Positions 24,253 through 35,900 are shown, numbered from the stretch's first letter. The stretch is 64,000 nt of DNA from Neodiprion pinetum (GCF_021155775.2 NC_060233.1:18672537-18736536); one strand, 5' to 3'. Notes: generated by a model from the letters alone, not told the origin. Numbers and translations are program-made.

Positions 24253-24439
24253 CATGACCGCTTAATTTAAAACTCATCATATTATGCGGACATAGCTTGA
24301 CGTTCGAGAATTGTTAAAAGTCGTATATTAGTTACACTATTATAGTCTATATTAGTGAAAGCAATATACGAATTTTAACAATTCTCCAACGTTAAGGTAC
24401 CTCCGCATAATATGATGAGTTTCAAATTAAGCAGTCATG
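24253..24439. mobile_element. Short palindromic MITE (187 bp)
   Basis: CATGACCGCTTAATTTAAAA at the left end is matched inverted by CATGACTGCTTAATTTGAAA at the right, and the pairing continues through ACTCATCATATTATGCGG and an AATTGTTAAAA block to a loop of about 30 nt. No obvious target duplication. Confidence 0.78.
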
Positions 24440-25376
24440 CCTCGAGGTTAAAAAAAGTTAGAAGCTGCAATAGAGGTATTAATTAATTGTAGTAGGGTAA
24501 TATTCATTGGCATGAAATAAAAAGATAACCACTTTTGCCATGTGACAAAAGTATCTATACATTTATTTTTATTTTTTTCCTTTTTTGTAGCATACAACAA
24601 AGATTTATTAGTAAAATATCACAATAATCTTATTTTTCGGGTAAATAATACTTAATATTATTAATTAAATGTTTTAAACCACACAGTCTTTGTCATTTTT
24701 CATATTTTTTTTGTCTTTTTGTACTTCGCTTCGTATACTGTATATTATAATGCTAAATACTTGATCTGATTGAATAGATATTTTTAACTAAACGAGAATA
24801 GATGTCTGTATGTACAAATTGTAGCCTTCAATAGCTCTAAAAACTCACGATTGTTTTAGAAGTTATTGATACTGCTGTTTTACAATCTTACCGAAACTAC
24901 TGCCACATACCAAATTCTGAAGAACCACTTCATTTTCCTGTGGCAAATCTGTAAATTTATAAAAGGTTAACACCGGGAATTCATTTAAAGAAACGCGATA
25001 CGTATAATGGTAAAATTATGGTTAAATTACTGTCAACAGTCGCTCCTGAAGTTTTGTCTTCGATGCTGGACGACTTCGAAACCGATCCGTTTTTTAGGCC
25101 GTACAATGATGGCACAGCATCGTGGGTCTAAAGAGGACGAGGTTTCAGTTTCCAAATTTTGTCTGGCGGAAAATGTTTGCTGCAGATACGAAAATCTTTC
25201 CGGTTGATGGTTTTCTCTCGTCCTGAAAATCTTATCCATTCCGCCGCACTGAAAAAATAGATGTCTTCATAGCTAGCACAAAATTCCAGTAATTCGAATA
25301 CGCTACGTTACTATTCAAATGCGCGAATGAGAGAATATACATACTGCGCTTCGTTCTTCGGCAGCGTGAAGAAATG
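24440..25376. other. AT-rich flank of the LTR retrotransposon
   Basis: At 25019-25130 one plus-strand frame reads LLSTVAPEVLSSMLDDFETDPFF before stopping. It looks protein-like, but I recognise no family and see no matching splice sites, so no gene is called. Confidence 0.3.
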
Positions 25377-25380
25377 AAAG

Positions 25381-25760
25381 TGTGGCGCCTCGGCCCGGCC
25401 TTACCACACCAGCGCCAGGAGGCGACACCATCCAGGCACCAACTCGACGGCGCAAGCAGCAACTGGTGCCCCGCGCAGACTTCACGGACACATCACTTCC
25501 GGGCTAGCCTCGTACCTACCAGCATCGCTTGGCTGATGCCCTCTATTAATAACAAAATCTATAATAATCTAAAACTCATCCGTGTGCATCGCCACAGCTA
25601 TGGCGGGCGCACACTTGTAAATATTGTAAAATACATAACTCAATTAACTACAATTCTGTGTACTAAGTCATTCCATTACCCTACTCTCGGAAAGCGTGGC
25701 GCGTGTCAGCGGCGTGTGACGACCTCGAGCATAGCGCGGTTTAGCATCTTAAATTCCACA
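25381..25760 (+). repeat. 5' LTR (380 bp)
   Basis: Begins TGTGGCGCCTCGG and ends TTAAATTCCACA, giving the TG...CA termini with TGTGG/CCACA inverted ends. It is the same length as the 3' LTR and differs from it at about 8 positions. The first 127 bp also encode the C-terminus of Pol in the 3' copy, so this part is under coding constraint. Confidence 0.97.
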
Positions 25761-25761
25761 G

Positions 25762-25772
25762 TGGTGACCCCG
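25762..25772 (+). promoter_or_regulatory. Primer-binding site, tRNA-Trp type
   Basis: TGGTGACCCCG begins one base after the 5' LTR. It is complementary to the CGGGGTCACCA 3' end of insect tRNA-Trp (established knowledge). Complementarity stops at the following TTTC. Confidence 0.85.
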
Positions 25773-26045
25773 TTTCAACAAAATAAAGTGCTAAAACGCT
25801 TCTCCAAGAGAAAATCAACAAAAAAAAAAAAACTATTACGAGTGTCAGTGCTGTGCGCGCACATAACCTACATCTATTGTGCGACCACGTGTGTGCACCT
25901 AACCTCAAACTTGCGCTCTACCACCAGTGAAACTTTTGTGTGTGTGCTCCGCTATTCTGTGCATGTGTGTGTGCAACAAGCGTAACAAGCAGCCCGCGCA
26001 AAATCTCTCATCGAACTCTCTCGTGCGCGTACCAGTCTACGTGGC

Positions 26046-27257
26046 ATGTCAAGGCCAAACTCGCCTCTCACAACACCAGAGCACAACAGCAACGCACAGC
26101 ACATCGACACACCGCACCCAGACAACGACGTCAACGAAGAAACACCCAAGGCCACGCCAACCTGGGATCATTCAGTCGACCTAAACGCGACACTTCGCAG
26201 TCTCCAGGACATCTCAGACGACGAGTTTGAATCGAACTTCAGCTCGGCATCGAAAAGCTTAAACGACTCCATCATCGACCTAGTGGCCAGGCGACAACGT
26301 GCCTTAGCATTACAAGAGGTAGCAAAAACGCTCGAGTACGAGCCTGAAAACGAATCAATCATGACAGGACCTACTCAAGTTGATGAGCCAAACGCGGCAG
26401 CTATAAGCAACATAAAACTGCCAGAACTCTGGACCGACACACCTCTCACCTGGTTCCATCACATTGAAGCAGACTTCAACATAAATCGGATAAAAAAAGA
26501 CGAAACAAAGTACCTGCTCGTTGTGAGAGCACTTCGCCAAGCTGAACTACTCGAGGTAGCCGACATCATCAATAGCCCGCCAGAGGAAAACAAATATGAA
26601 GCCATAAAAGCACGCATCATCCAACGTTTTTCGGATTCACCGGAGCGAAAACTCGAAAAGTTGCTAAACAACGTCCATCTCGACGGGAGGAAACCTTCAC
26701 AACTCTACAGGCAGATACAAGATCTAGCTGGCAAGGATGCCTCCGAGAATCTCACCAAGGTCAAATGGTTTGGCTTGCTACCAGTCAACGTTGCAAACAT
26801 CCTGAAGATACTCAACAAAGCCACGACTGAAGAGCTCCTTGCCGCAGCCGACAAAATGCTAGAGACGCCGATCCTGCCATCCGTCCAAGCAGTGAGCAAC
26901 GCACCTGTGATCAATGCTACTGAAGTGCTTGCAGTGCAACCCAGATCCTCGGATCTCTCTGAAGTAAAACAGCTCTTACTCAAATTAATCACAATTTCCA
27001 GGCAAACCTTGGAGTACGCAAAGAGCAGCACCGCCAGCCAGCCACAACATCAGCAAGGTGGAGGTCAACCGAGAGGACGATCAGCCTCAAGGAGCCGCTC
27101 TAACAACAACAACAACAACACCAATGGCCTATGCTACTACCACAACCGCTTTGGAGGAAAAGCAGAGAGATGTCTCCAGCCGTGCAACTACACAGGGCCG
27201 CTGGCCCGCCCAAAGCAGCAACAACAGCAGCAGCAGCCGCAAAATTTAAACCCGTAG
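26046..27257 (+). CDS. gag: Gag polyprotein (403 aa)
   Basis: Structural protein that forms the virus-like particle and packages the element RNA. The N-terminal third is acidic and low in complexity. Around residues 126-150 a capsid-like segment reads ELWTDTPLTWFHHIEADFN, typical of insect gypsy Gag. A zinc finger of the form CX2HX9CX3C lies at C363, H366, C376, C380 (CYYHNRFGGKAERCLQPC), the CHCC variant rather than the usual CCHC. An Asn/Arg/Ser-rich stretch precedes it and polyglutamine follows. The frame ends four codons after the start of a slippery heptamer, so a fraction of ribosomes should shift into pol. The ATG at 26046 is the first that opens the whole frame. The preceding 285-bp leader carries no other long frame. 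Confidence 0.92.
   Translation: MSRPNSPLTTPEHNSNAQHIDTPHPDNDVNEETPKATPTWDHSVDLNATLRSLQDISDDEFESNFSSASKSLNDSIIDLVARRQRALALQEVAKTLEYEPENESIMTGPTQVDEPNAAAISNIKLPELWTDTPLTWFHHIEADFNINRIKKDETKYLLVVRALRQAELLEVADIINSPPEENKYEAIKARIIQRFSDSPERKLEKLLNNVHLDGRKPSQLYRQIQDLAGKDASENLTKVKWFGLLPVNVANILKILNKATTEELLAAADKMLETPILPSVQAVSNAPVINATEVLAVQPRSSDLSEVKQLLLKLITISRQTLEYAKSSTASQPQHQQGGGQPRGRSASRSRSNNNNNNTNGLCYYHNRFGGKAERCLQPCNYTGPLARPKQQQQQQQPQNLNP
27242..27248 (+). other. Probable -1 ribosomal frameshift site, A AAT TTA
   Basis: AAATTTA is phased exactly as X XXY YYZ in the gag frame (CAA AAT TTA), two codons before the TAG at 27255. Slipping back one base enters the pol frame as AAA TTT AAA CCC, which is open. 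Gag and Pol frames differ by -1, as expected. I did not work out a downstream pseudoknot. Confidence 0.78.
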
Positions 27258-30200
27258 AGCTGCTGCCCGGCCAAGCACCGAGCAGCAGCCCAGACGTCGC
27301 TCAAACATCACCAAGCTGCAGCACAACAACGGCGCAAACTTCACCAACAAAGCGCCTACGAGAAAACCGACTCCATGTCTACGACCGCTCAACAGGCGTA
27401 CGCTTTCTGGTCGACAGCGGATCGGTAGTCTCCATCCTGCCACACACCATCAACGCAGGCAGCAAAAGCCAGGACCAGCCATCACTTGCAGCAGCAAACG
27501 GATCACCCATCCGCACATTTGGCCGCAGAGTTGCACAAATAGACCTGGGACTCCCACGTCAATACACCTGGTCTTTCGTTTTAGCAGATGTCAAAATACC
27601 TATCATAGGAGCCGACTTTCTCTCATATTTTGGTTTACTTCCAGACCTCAAACGCCAACGCCTCATCGACGAGATAACGTTGTGCTCTACGCCTGGGCAG
27701 GTCAGGCAAACTCACGTGCACTCGATATCCGCACTCTCTTCCATCCAGGTCATCTCAGAGGGCCAAGAGCAGGAGATTGAAGCCCTGGTTTCAAGCTACT
27801 TCAACCGATTCCTCGCCATCGAAGGGCAAATCACTGGGCCAACAGCACACATCGAGCACCACATCGTCACCGAAGGGCCGCCTGTGTTCTGCAGACCTCG
27901 CCAACTCCTAGGCGCCAAGCTCAAGGCCGCCAAAGCTGACTTCGCCATTCTTCAACAAATGGGCGCTATCAAAGACTCAGACAGCGAATGGGCAAGTCCG
28001 CTTCACATGATAGCATCGAAATCCGGCAAACTGCGCACATCAGGCGACTTTCGCAGTCTCAACGCACAAACAAAACCAGACAGGTTCCCTCTTCCTCGCA
28101 TACAAGACCTGCTTCTTCAACTCTATGGCAAAAGAGTATACTCAACTATTGATTTGAAGAGAGCATACTTTCAAATTCCGATAGCAAAGCAGGACATCCC
28201 CAAGACGGCCGTAACCACGCCGTTTGGGCTCTTCGAATTCTTGGGCATGCCACTAGGACTCAAGAACGCTTCCCAAACTTTTCAACGACACATGAAAAGC
28301 ATCCTCGGACACTTGGACCTTGTCACCATCTACTTGGACGACCTTCTCATCTCATCGACAACCATGGAAGAACATCTAGAGCATCTACGCATCGTGTTCG
28401 ACATCTTGCTCGAGAACAAGCTGCGCATCAACTGGGATAAATGCGCCTTCGGCAAAGAAGAAGTCAACTTCCTGGGTTTCACAGTCAACGCCCAAGGCTT
28501 CAGACCACCTCCAGAGAAGGTTGAGGCTATACTTCAGTACCCCAGACCAGCAACAGTGTGGGACCTCAAACGCTATCTGGGAGCGTTAAACTATTTCAGG
28601 TCACACATCCCACACGCCGCTGAAGCCCAAGCCTTACTCAACGAGCAACTCAAGGGCGCAAAGAAACGTGACAAACGGCCACTCGACTGGACTCCTGAAC
28701 TCATAGAGGCATTTGAGTCACCGAGAAAAGCACTGGCAGACTCAACGTCATCAAGTTTTCTGCATCCAGACGCCAAAATTATTCTCTCAGCTGACGCATC
28801 ATCAACAGCACTAGGTGGTTCGCTTGAACAACTCATCGAGGGTAAGCGCCAACTACTCGCCTTTTTCTCAAGAAAATTGTCAACAGCAGAGCAAAAGTAC
28901 AGCCCGTACGACCGAGAACTTCTCGCTATTTTCGCGTCGCTTAAACATTTCCAGCACATTGTGGAAGGACGAGACTTCATCATACGCACGGATCACAAGC
29001 CGCTCGTCAAAGCCTTCCAGCAAAGACCAGAAAAAGCTTCACCACGCCAACTTCATCAGCTCGACTACATTGGCCAGTTCTGCACAAACCTGGTGCACAT
29101 ACCAGGAGAAGAAAATGCAGTTGCGGATGCACTTTCACGCATCTGCTCAATCACAATGCCAACTCGCCTTGACGCCAAAACCATCAGCGAAGCACAAGCT
29201 GAGCCAGACGCTGAACTCCCGCTTGCAGAAGCTACATCACTCAAGCTCCAGCCGCTCCAGATCGAAGGTGTGAGCATCCTCTGCGACGTCTCTTCAGGCA
29301 CAGTTCGCCCTTACTTGCCGCCTTCACTTAGAAAAACTGCATTCGAAGGCGTACATGGTCCATCGCATCCATCCGGCCGAGAAACATCAAGGCAGCTCAA
29401 AGAACAATTCATCTGGCCAGGAATAAAAAAAGACGCACTTCGCTGGGCTCGCGAGTGCATTCTCTGTCAACGTGCTAAAATCCACAAGCACACTCGCACG
29501 CAGCCAAACCACATTGAAGTCCCAGAAGCAAGGTTCAACCACGTTCACCTCGACCTCATCGTCATGCCACTGGTCAACGAGTTTAGGTATTGTCTAACAA
29601 TAATCGACAGATTTTCCAGGTGGCCGCAAGCCATACCCATCAAAAACAAGCAGGCCGACACTGTTGCCGCAGCTTTCTACTGAGGCTGGATCGCACTCTT
29701 CGGGACTCCGCTCACCATCACCACAGACCAAGGTTTGGAGTTCGAGGCCGAGCTCTTCACCTCGCTCGCCAAACTCATTGGAGCAGAGAAGATCCGCACC
29801 ACAGCGTACCACCCGCAGTCCAATGGCATGGTCGAACGCTGGCATCGCACACTCAAGGCCGCTCTCATGTGCCACAACACTGCCAAGTGGCCAGACGTCC
29901 TACCAACTGTTTTGCTTGGCTTACGAACAACATACAAGCCAGACATTAAGGCTTCACCATCAGAACTCCTACTGGGCACGACTGTGAGAGTGCCAGGAGG
30001 ATTCTTCGTCACCGACGACATGCCAGTCAACCCAAGTTCATTTTTGGACAACTTGAGAAGCCACTTCAGAATCCTGCAGCCAAGACAAACGGCTCACCAC
30101 ATCAAGGCCAAAGTCTTCATGCATGGACACCTACGCACATGCACACATGTCTTCAAACGTGTGGCCCCGGTCAAGCCGCCGCTCACGCCACCATACACAG

Positions 30201-30450
30201 GCCCACACAAGGTTCTACGCAGACTTGATGACCAACGATACGTCATAGACGTCGACGGAAGACCATCAACGGTCTCAACAAGCCTGTTGGTACCAGGGTA
30301 CGTCACCGACGAGCTTACACCTCAACAACCAGCGAAGGACGCCGCTCCTCAACCGAGGCCCACCGTCCAGTTCCAGCTCCCTGAGCCACCCGCCCAAGAG
30401 ATTCCAGCACCAGCTCCAACTCAACAGTTGCCCTCTGACCAGGCAACTTC

Positions 30451-30465
30451 CAGAGGGGGAGTGGC
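30451..30465 (+). promoter_or_regulatory. Polypurine tract
   Basis: CAGAGGGGGAGTGGC immediately precedes the 3' LTR TGTGG and is the expected plus-strand primer site. It lies inside the pol coding frame because pol runs on into the LTR. Confidence 0.82.
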
Positions 30466-30845
30466 TGTGGCGCCTCGGCCCGGCCTTACCACACCAGCGC
30501 CAGGAGGCGACACCATCCAGGCACCAACTCGACGGCGCAAGCAGCAATTGGTGCCCCGCGCAGACTTCACGGACACATCACTTCCGGGCTAGCCTCGTAC
30601 CTACCAGCATCGCTTGGCTGATGCCCTTTATTAATAACAAAATCTATAATAATCCAAAACTCATCCGTGTGCATCGCCACAGCTATGGCGTGCACACACT
30701 TGTAAATATTGTAAAATACATAACTCAATTAACTACAATTCGGTGTACTAAGTCATTTCATTACCCTACTCTCGGAAAGCGTGACGCGTGTCAGCGGCGT
30801 GTGACGACCTCGAGCATAGCGCGGTTTAGCATCTTAAATTCCACA
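30466..30845 (+). repeat. 3' LTR (380 bp)
   Basis: TGTGGCGCCTCGG to TTAAATTCCACA, followed directly by the AAAG target duplication. It includes the last 127 bp of the pol frame up to TAG at 30590-30592. Confidence 0.97.
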
Positions 30846-30849
30846 AAAG

Positions 30850-31279
30850 TGTTTCTCCAAACGATTTCGGCAATTCACCACGTCACACTTACGCGGCATT
30901 ATTAATCGCTAATGTTGTATTTTTTATACACGACTATGTTGAACTCCTACTTGCGTTGAACAATACTAGGCACACCGTGGGAACGCCGCCACGAAAAAGG
31001 TTAATAGCAAGTTAATAGGTTCTGACGCTGCTTGGCCGAATGATGATATTGGTTGTTTTTCGATTCTCAAATATATCAAGTAGTTCCTCCCTGCCTCAAC
31101 AGATGGCGCTGCTAAAAATCTGTACGGTTGGCTGGTTCTCTATCCCATCCTCCTTGCTCTTTTTGATAGCAGAGGTTTGTAGTATCAATAGCACCACTCG
31201 CAGCGCCGATATCATCTGTTGCATTGAAAATTTGAACGCGCTACACGTGCGTCACACTTTTAATATTACCTCCTGGAAA
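30850..31279. other. Spacer between LTR retrotransposon and THAP-like exon
   Basis: No repeat ends seen. CAGATGGCGCTGCT occurs around 31100-31113, a phrase that recurs in insect promoters, but I have no independent evidence of a start site. Confidence 0.3.
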
Positions 31280-31390
31280 ATGAGTACACATTGTTTTATA
31301 CCTGGGTGTCGGACAGGATACGTTAACGAGCATTTAGAAAACAAAATACACGGCAAAAAACAAGTTAGTGTATTTACTCTGTACGGTACG
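31280..31390 (+). pseudogene. THAP-like domain exon fragment
   Basis: The ATG at 31280 opens MSTHCFIPGCRTGYVNEH, and the frame runs on to KKQVSVFTLYG. CX4C followed by a GY and later VSVF matches the beginning of THAP DNA-binding zinc fingers (first Cys pair, then the VS-F beta strand). The fragment ends at a splice-donor-like CG|GTACGT (about 31385-31391). The second half of a THAP domain (W, then CxxH, then AVPTIF) was not found downstream, so this is a first exon whose partner is missed, or a decayed piece. THAP domains occur both in host regulators and in P- and Kolobok-type transposases, and I cannot tell which. Confidence 0.5.
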
Positions 31391-31392
31391 TA

Positions 31393-32758
31393 ATGTAACC
31401 AAACCAACGTGTCAACTAACCTCAACAATGTTTAGCACGAGAACTCTTAACTGTACAACTAGCTCACAAAATTTTTTGAAATCAGAGAACGCCTTGTTTT
31501 ACCATTTATCTCATAGGAGGAGCGCTTATGTTAATGGCAAAAGGCTATACGTCGTTCACATAAATTATTGAGCAAGTCAGATACAATAAAAAATTTACGC
31601 GCGCGTAGCGCATTTCAATTTTGAATGCAAGTGTGGCGGTCGAGCCACCTTCCTCGCTAGGGAATGCTCCCCAGCGCGACGACAGCGACAAGCGGCAGAG
31701 ACGAAAACAAGAACTGCAACCACGGAGAATTTTCTCGATGCTTCGAGAGGTCAAAAAGTAACGAGCAGAACTCTCCCCTCTCGATAACGGCAACGGCTGT
31801 TTCTCTTGCTTTAATATTAACAACACTTGTGATATCAAAATAATAAATAAACATTGGTTAGTTGGCAGCGTTATTATAAAGTGCAGCAATTGTCTACAAT
31901 CATTTCTAGCTATAGAAACATGAACCTGTACACAAGAAATTAAACCAGCGCTGCACCCGGCGCTATTGGACGACAAACTCCCAACCAGAATGTAACCCAC
32001 TTTTGTAACACTGAGATATGTCTCCTCTTTTTTTCCTTCCGGTATACAGGTCTGGAAGCTCCGGTGGTGGGTGATGTTCCGCTTATTGTCCATAACTTGT
32101 ATATATTACATATCGCGAACCATATGGCCAATATCAGAACTACATATATATAATATCAGAAATATATATATATATATATATCAGTGTAATGTATACGAGC
32201 TTACGTTTATGTTTGATTTTTCGAAGGCAGCCAACTTTATAACAGACGGTGGAAAATACGTTCCATTAGTCTTAGAACTATAAATAAACACATTACCTTG
32301 CAATTTGCTGTACTAAATACTGTTGACTATGACAAGTCATTTGTTTATTATATATTCAACATTTTTACTATTTGAATATCGCACGTCGCCGCCATTAACT
32401 GACGAAGATTGAGAAACCAATCAAACCAAAGCGTTGATTGGCAAGGCTTTGTTTTGTAGGGAGTCTAGTATGGGGTATTTCACTCTACCTGCGCATCGTG
32501 AAATCTTTCAGTGTTCGAGGTCGACAAAAAAAAATTTCTGGCAGACATACTCTAAATCTGGGGCTGATTGAGCAATTCTGACACCGGATTCGGATTCAAT
32601 ATGTCCAAAAATGGATAAGTATGGTGTTCTAGTCTGCCCGACAAGCCACTTTTATGTATACTTGTAATATGAGTGTGAAATCGCCATGCAAGGATAAAAA
32701 TTACCTGGCCATTATTAAACCGTATAAAAAGAGTAAATTTGCTTTTCTCCTGTTACAG
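31393..32758. other. Intergenic/intronic DNA with MITE debris
   Basis: A partial end of the 23.8-kb MITE family lies at about 32044-32090, and a short (TA)n run at about 32161-32181. A 182-codon minus-strand frame (31545-32093) starts inside that MITE fragment and has no domain, so it is not called. Confidence 0.4.
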
Positions 32759-32904
32759 ACAGCATTCTTGACGGTTGCAGTTTTACCCTTTCGACTAGTG
32801 GCCATTACGGCACTCGTGATATTGGCCTGGCTTCTCGCTTGCTTGGGACTCCATGGACTTACCGAGGATGATCTCCGTCGAGCACCACTAACCGGATGGA
32901 GGCG
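32759..32904 (+). CDS. LPCAT-like acyltransferase, exon with N-terminal membrane segment
   Basis: The acceptor TTTTCTCCTGTTACAG ends at 32758 and the donor GTGAGA starts at 32905. The 146-nt exon reads TAFLTVAVLPFRLVAITALV..., a hydrophobic membrane-spanning stretch, then an LGLHGLTEDD loop and ends PLTGWRR. In lysophosphatidylcholine acyltransferases (LPCAT1/2/4 family, ER and lipid-droplet enzymes that reacylate lysophospholipids) this is the conserved N-terminal membrane anchor followed by a PL-GWRR-type segment. The exon begins in phase 0 and ends after two bases of a codon, which the exon at 42553 completes exactly. The upstream exon with the initiator Met was not found. Identification rests on pattern recall, not a search. 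Confidence 0.75.
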
Positions 32905-35900
32905 GTGAGAATAATTAAGGCAACATATTCCCTCATAAATGTATAATAGAAAATCACCCCTTCACACTCAGGCATACAACATATTCCATGAAAATACTTA
33001 TTAAACCTTGCCAGGCTTCGAAAGAAATCACACGTGCATGACCGTACACTCATTATGGCTATCCATTATCTCCGTGCAGACGTAGTAACACGCGCTGCTT
33101 GTTCTTCGAAGCTACCTTCTACGAAGATTGCATTGTGCACGTGTGAATTGCCAATATTTTCAGTACTCGAATGAAGGGAAGACCTTCAATTATACTTCTG
33201 GGCAAGTTTTTGAGATTGCAATAGACGTACAGGTCAGAAAAAACAAATTATTAGAATTGAAAAATAAAGCTTTCCAAAGACGAAACCGATAATGACTGAT
33301 TGTGAGTTGAAATTTGTTGATCCTCAAATTTCTTCCAAAATCATCAGAGTAAACGTATCGTATTTTACACTCTTTTTACCAACCAAGTAATGAAATCGTT
33401 TCAAATTTTGAGAAATGATGAAATTTGCAATTTGTGCTCATTCGGTCTTTACAGATCGTTTGGAAAATTTTAGGAAACACTATAAATTTACTCCCAGCCA
33501 GTTTTCACTCACATTGAGGCTGTGGCATTTTACTGCATTGCCGAATGTAGTAGATGTCTAAATTTTTCATCATTTTAAGGAGAGGTCCAATATTTCGAAT
33601 GACCAAATATCCAAAATGTGATCTTCTAAAAAGCGAAACTGAAACCTCAAAACCCTGGAACAGCAAGAAGTGAAATTCCCAGTTCCCCAACAATATCAAT
33701 GGCAAAAAATTCCAACAGCCGAATACTTAAATTTTCAAAATTTAGAACGTACAGATTTCTAAACGACCGTAGCTGTGAATAGCAGAACTCTAATGCAGTA
33801 AAGTTCCAAAAAGTTTTTGTATTAAATCACTTGCCGGAACTCTGACATTCGGAATACTTTCGCCATTTTGTAATTTCGGATCTTAGTACATCGGAATTAT
33901 GATGTTTCGGAATTGGGTATATTTTGCTTTGAAATTTTTGGGTATTTGATCGTTTGGAGTTCTAATCTTTCGGAATTTCGGACACCACCCTAATTTTCTG
34001 CACTTTTGTCGTAGTCAAAAAAGCACGATTATGAATCCTGTCATTTCCCAAGAAAAGTGAATAAAATATGGTCCTCTCAATTTGTCGAGTATAGTTGAGG
34101 GTCGGTTATCCCCTTAGCTGGGACATAAATCGTAAACCGTAAATTCAAATGAAATAATTGAAGTTCTTAATGACTTTACAAATATCATTTCATAATTCTT
34201 CCATTTTTTTATGCCAATATCATATTGCTTACGATTGGCCAATTTTATTGGATTCAGGGTAATTCTATCTAGGAATAAATTTTCAAATTCGCAAATCGTA
34301 CGTAAGATTTATCATCAATTTTCAATAATGTCAAAAAGTCTTTCTTCAAATAAACATAACCTTATCAATGGCAGCTTATCATTATTTTGCACTACGTATG
34401 TATGTGTGATTAACCAATGAGTCAAGAAAAAATTCAACTGTGATGTTTTGAAAAATCATTCAGCAACAAAATCAACCGATATTTATTAAAATCAAATAAA
34501 CAGAACATTTTTGATATTAACACATATGATACAACAATATGATCTCATTGGTTATCAATAATCGGGTCTTTGTACAGTTATAATTATTCCAATCTCGTTT
34601 CAATCAGATTGTAAGCCTGATGCATCCCTGAGGAAGCTTAGTTCCGTATTGTTTGCTCCGTATCCGTATATTTTGGGTTTCTTGAAAGTGCCATACAAAA
34701 TACTTTCTTGTTTGTTCATCAATGAATGATAAAATTAAAAGATGAAGTTTGCATGAAGATAGATTGTTTACATAAATAATTTTTGTGGAACATTTTCACC
34801 TTGTGGTATGGTACGACTTTACAGAATATTCACATCTAGACATTCCAACATCTTTATCATAGAAAAAACACTTTCGGTCTTGCATGTCTTTTTGGTAAAA
34901 TCACTGGCCTGATAATTTTTTTTGTCGTATTTTGATTCGTCACAGAATTTAGAATGTATAAATCGCGTTGAAGGAAAAATTTAAAAACTCGCGTTCAATT
35001 TTCGGAACCAGTACTCGGCGGGTAAGTGGGAGCCTGCGGGGGCCAAGGATCCTAAGAAGCCGTGTTACACTACACAATATAATATATTTTGCCAACATAA
35101 GCTTCCAAGGGTGGATCTCTAAATAAAATCGTCTGTTGAGAATTTCAGTTGTATATTTTTTTCTCTTTATCAAATTGACAATCTGATCTTTAATTTTACA
35201 GACATGAGAACGTAGCCTTCAAAATTTGTTATCTTGAGCTTAAAATTTTCTTTACTGTCGTAATTGATTTTATCGCTGAAATATCCGAGAACATGGCATT
35301 TTGAAATCACGGTATGAAATCAGTTTACAATCAATTTTTGTCGTGACTGGGGTCAGGCTTATCTGAAGAAAAAGTCAGAGACTTGACGTTTCCACGGACC
35401 AATTTTGAAAATACAAAGGGCAATTGTGTCTTTGATTTACCTAATCGCAAATCCATAAATTTTAAAATAGCGTAGTAACTTTTTACTAATAAAATTTTAA
35501 ATTTCAATGAACCACTTTCTTGTAGTAGGTATTCGAGTCTTTTGACCTGATTCAAAAAAATGCCCCGATGATTTTCACTGATGAATGCCTATGATGATGT
35601 TTATTAGTCGAATGACGTGGATGACATGCATCTTCGAAGAAGTTTGGCAAAGAAACCAAAAGTGGTTTTATTTTATCTTTGCTTATACAAGTGTTTAACA
35701 TTTGGCCAGCGCGTGATGTTTTTCCTCCTTCTCATCTCTCCAACGCATCAACAATTGCATTTCTTCATCTATGGACTTGGGAAATTTTCAAACTATACTT
35801 TCCTCTACGTAAATACCTATTTTTATGTCGCTTGTATTTACAGCCGCTTGCCTATTGAATTTTGCTTTTCTGTCTGTATACTTATGTATATTATATGTAC

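Larger units (their letters stand above)
27242..30592 (+). pseudogene. pol: Pol polyprotein: protease-RT-RNase H-integrase, one internal stop
   Basis: Open from before 27131 (numbering below starts at the 27131 ATG) to a TGA at 29681-29683, then open in the same frame to TAG at 30590. Protease: VDSGS with D96-S97-G98. RT: STIDLKRAYF with D341, and YLDD at 401-404. RNase H: SADAS (D555), RELLAI (E596), RTDHK (D621), VADAL (D666). Integrase: HHCC finger at H742, H746, C776, C779; catalytic D808 before the stop, then D866 and E902 after it with DD35E spacing. A GPHKVLRR segment near the end is the GPY/F-like module. Translation continues into the 3' LTR (starts 30466), ending in TSLPG. The TGA lies between the first and second catalytic Asp, so integrase made from this copy lacks two active-site residues. 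A single substitution explains it, and no frameshift was seen. Confidence 0.93.
25377..30849 (+). mobile_element. Ty3/gypsy LTR retrotransposon, CsRn1-like, nearly intact
   Basis: The element 25381-30845 (5465 bp) is flanked by AAAG on both sides (25377-25380 and 30846-30849). It has two 380-bp LTRs, a primer-binding site complementary to the 3' end of tRNA-Trp, gag, a -1 slippery heptamer, pol with domains in the order protease, RT, RNase H, integrase, and a purine-rich tract before the 3' LTR. The CX2HX9CX3C Gag finger, tRNA-Trp primer and 4-bp duplication together are the known hallmarks of the CsRn1 clade. There is no env gene. By my count the LTRs differ at 8 of 380 positions, so insertion is fairly recent. 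A single in-frame TGA in integrase is the only visible lesion. Confidence 0.95.

Noticed and set aside
25007..25239. Possible exon reading LLSTVAPEVLSSMLDDFETDPFF
   Set aside because: Protein-like over about 35 codons but ends in a stop without a usable donor, and no family was recognised.
29594..30051. Long antisense ORFs across pol (and others across 28.6-29.3 kb)
   Set aside because: Shadows of the GC-richer pol frame; the sense frame has all catalytic motifs.
31545..32093. 182-codon minus-strand ORF
   Set aside because: Starts inside a MITE fragment, has no domain, no splice context and AT-rich composition of chance type.
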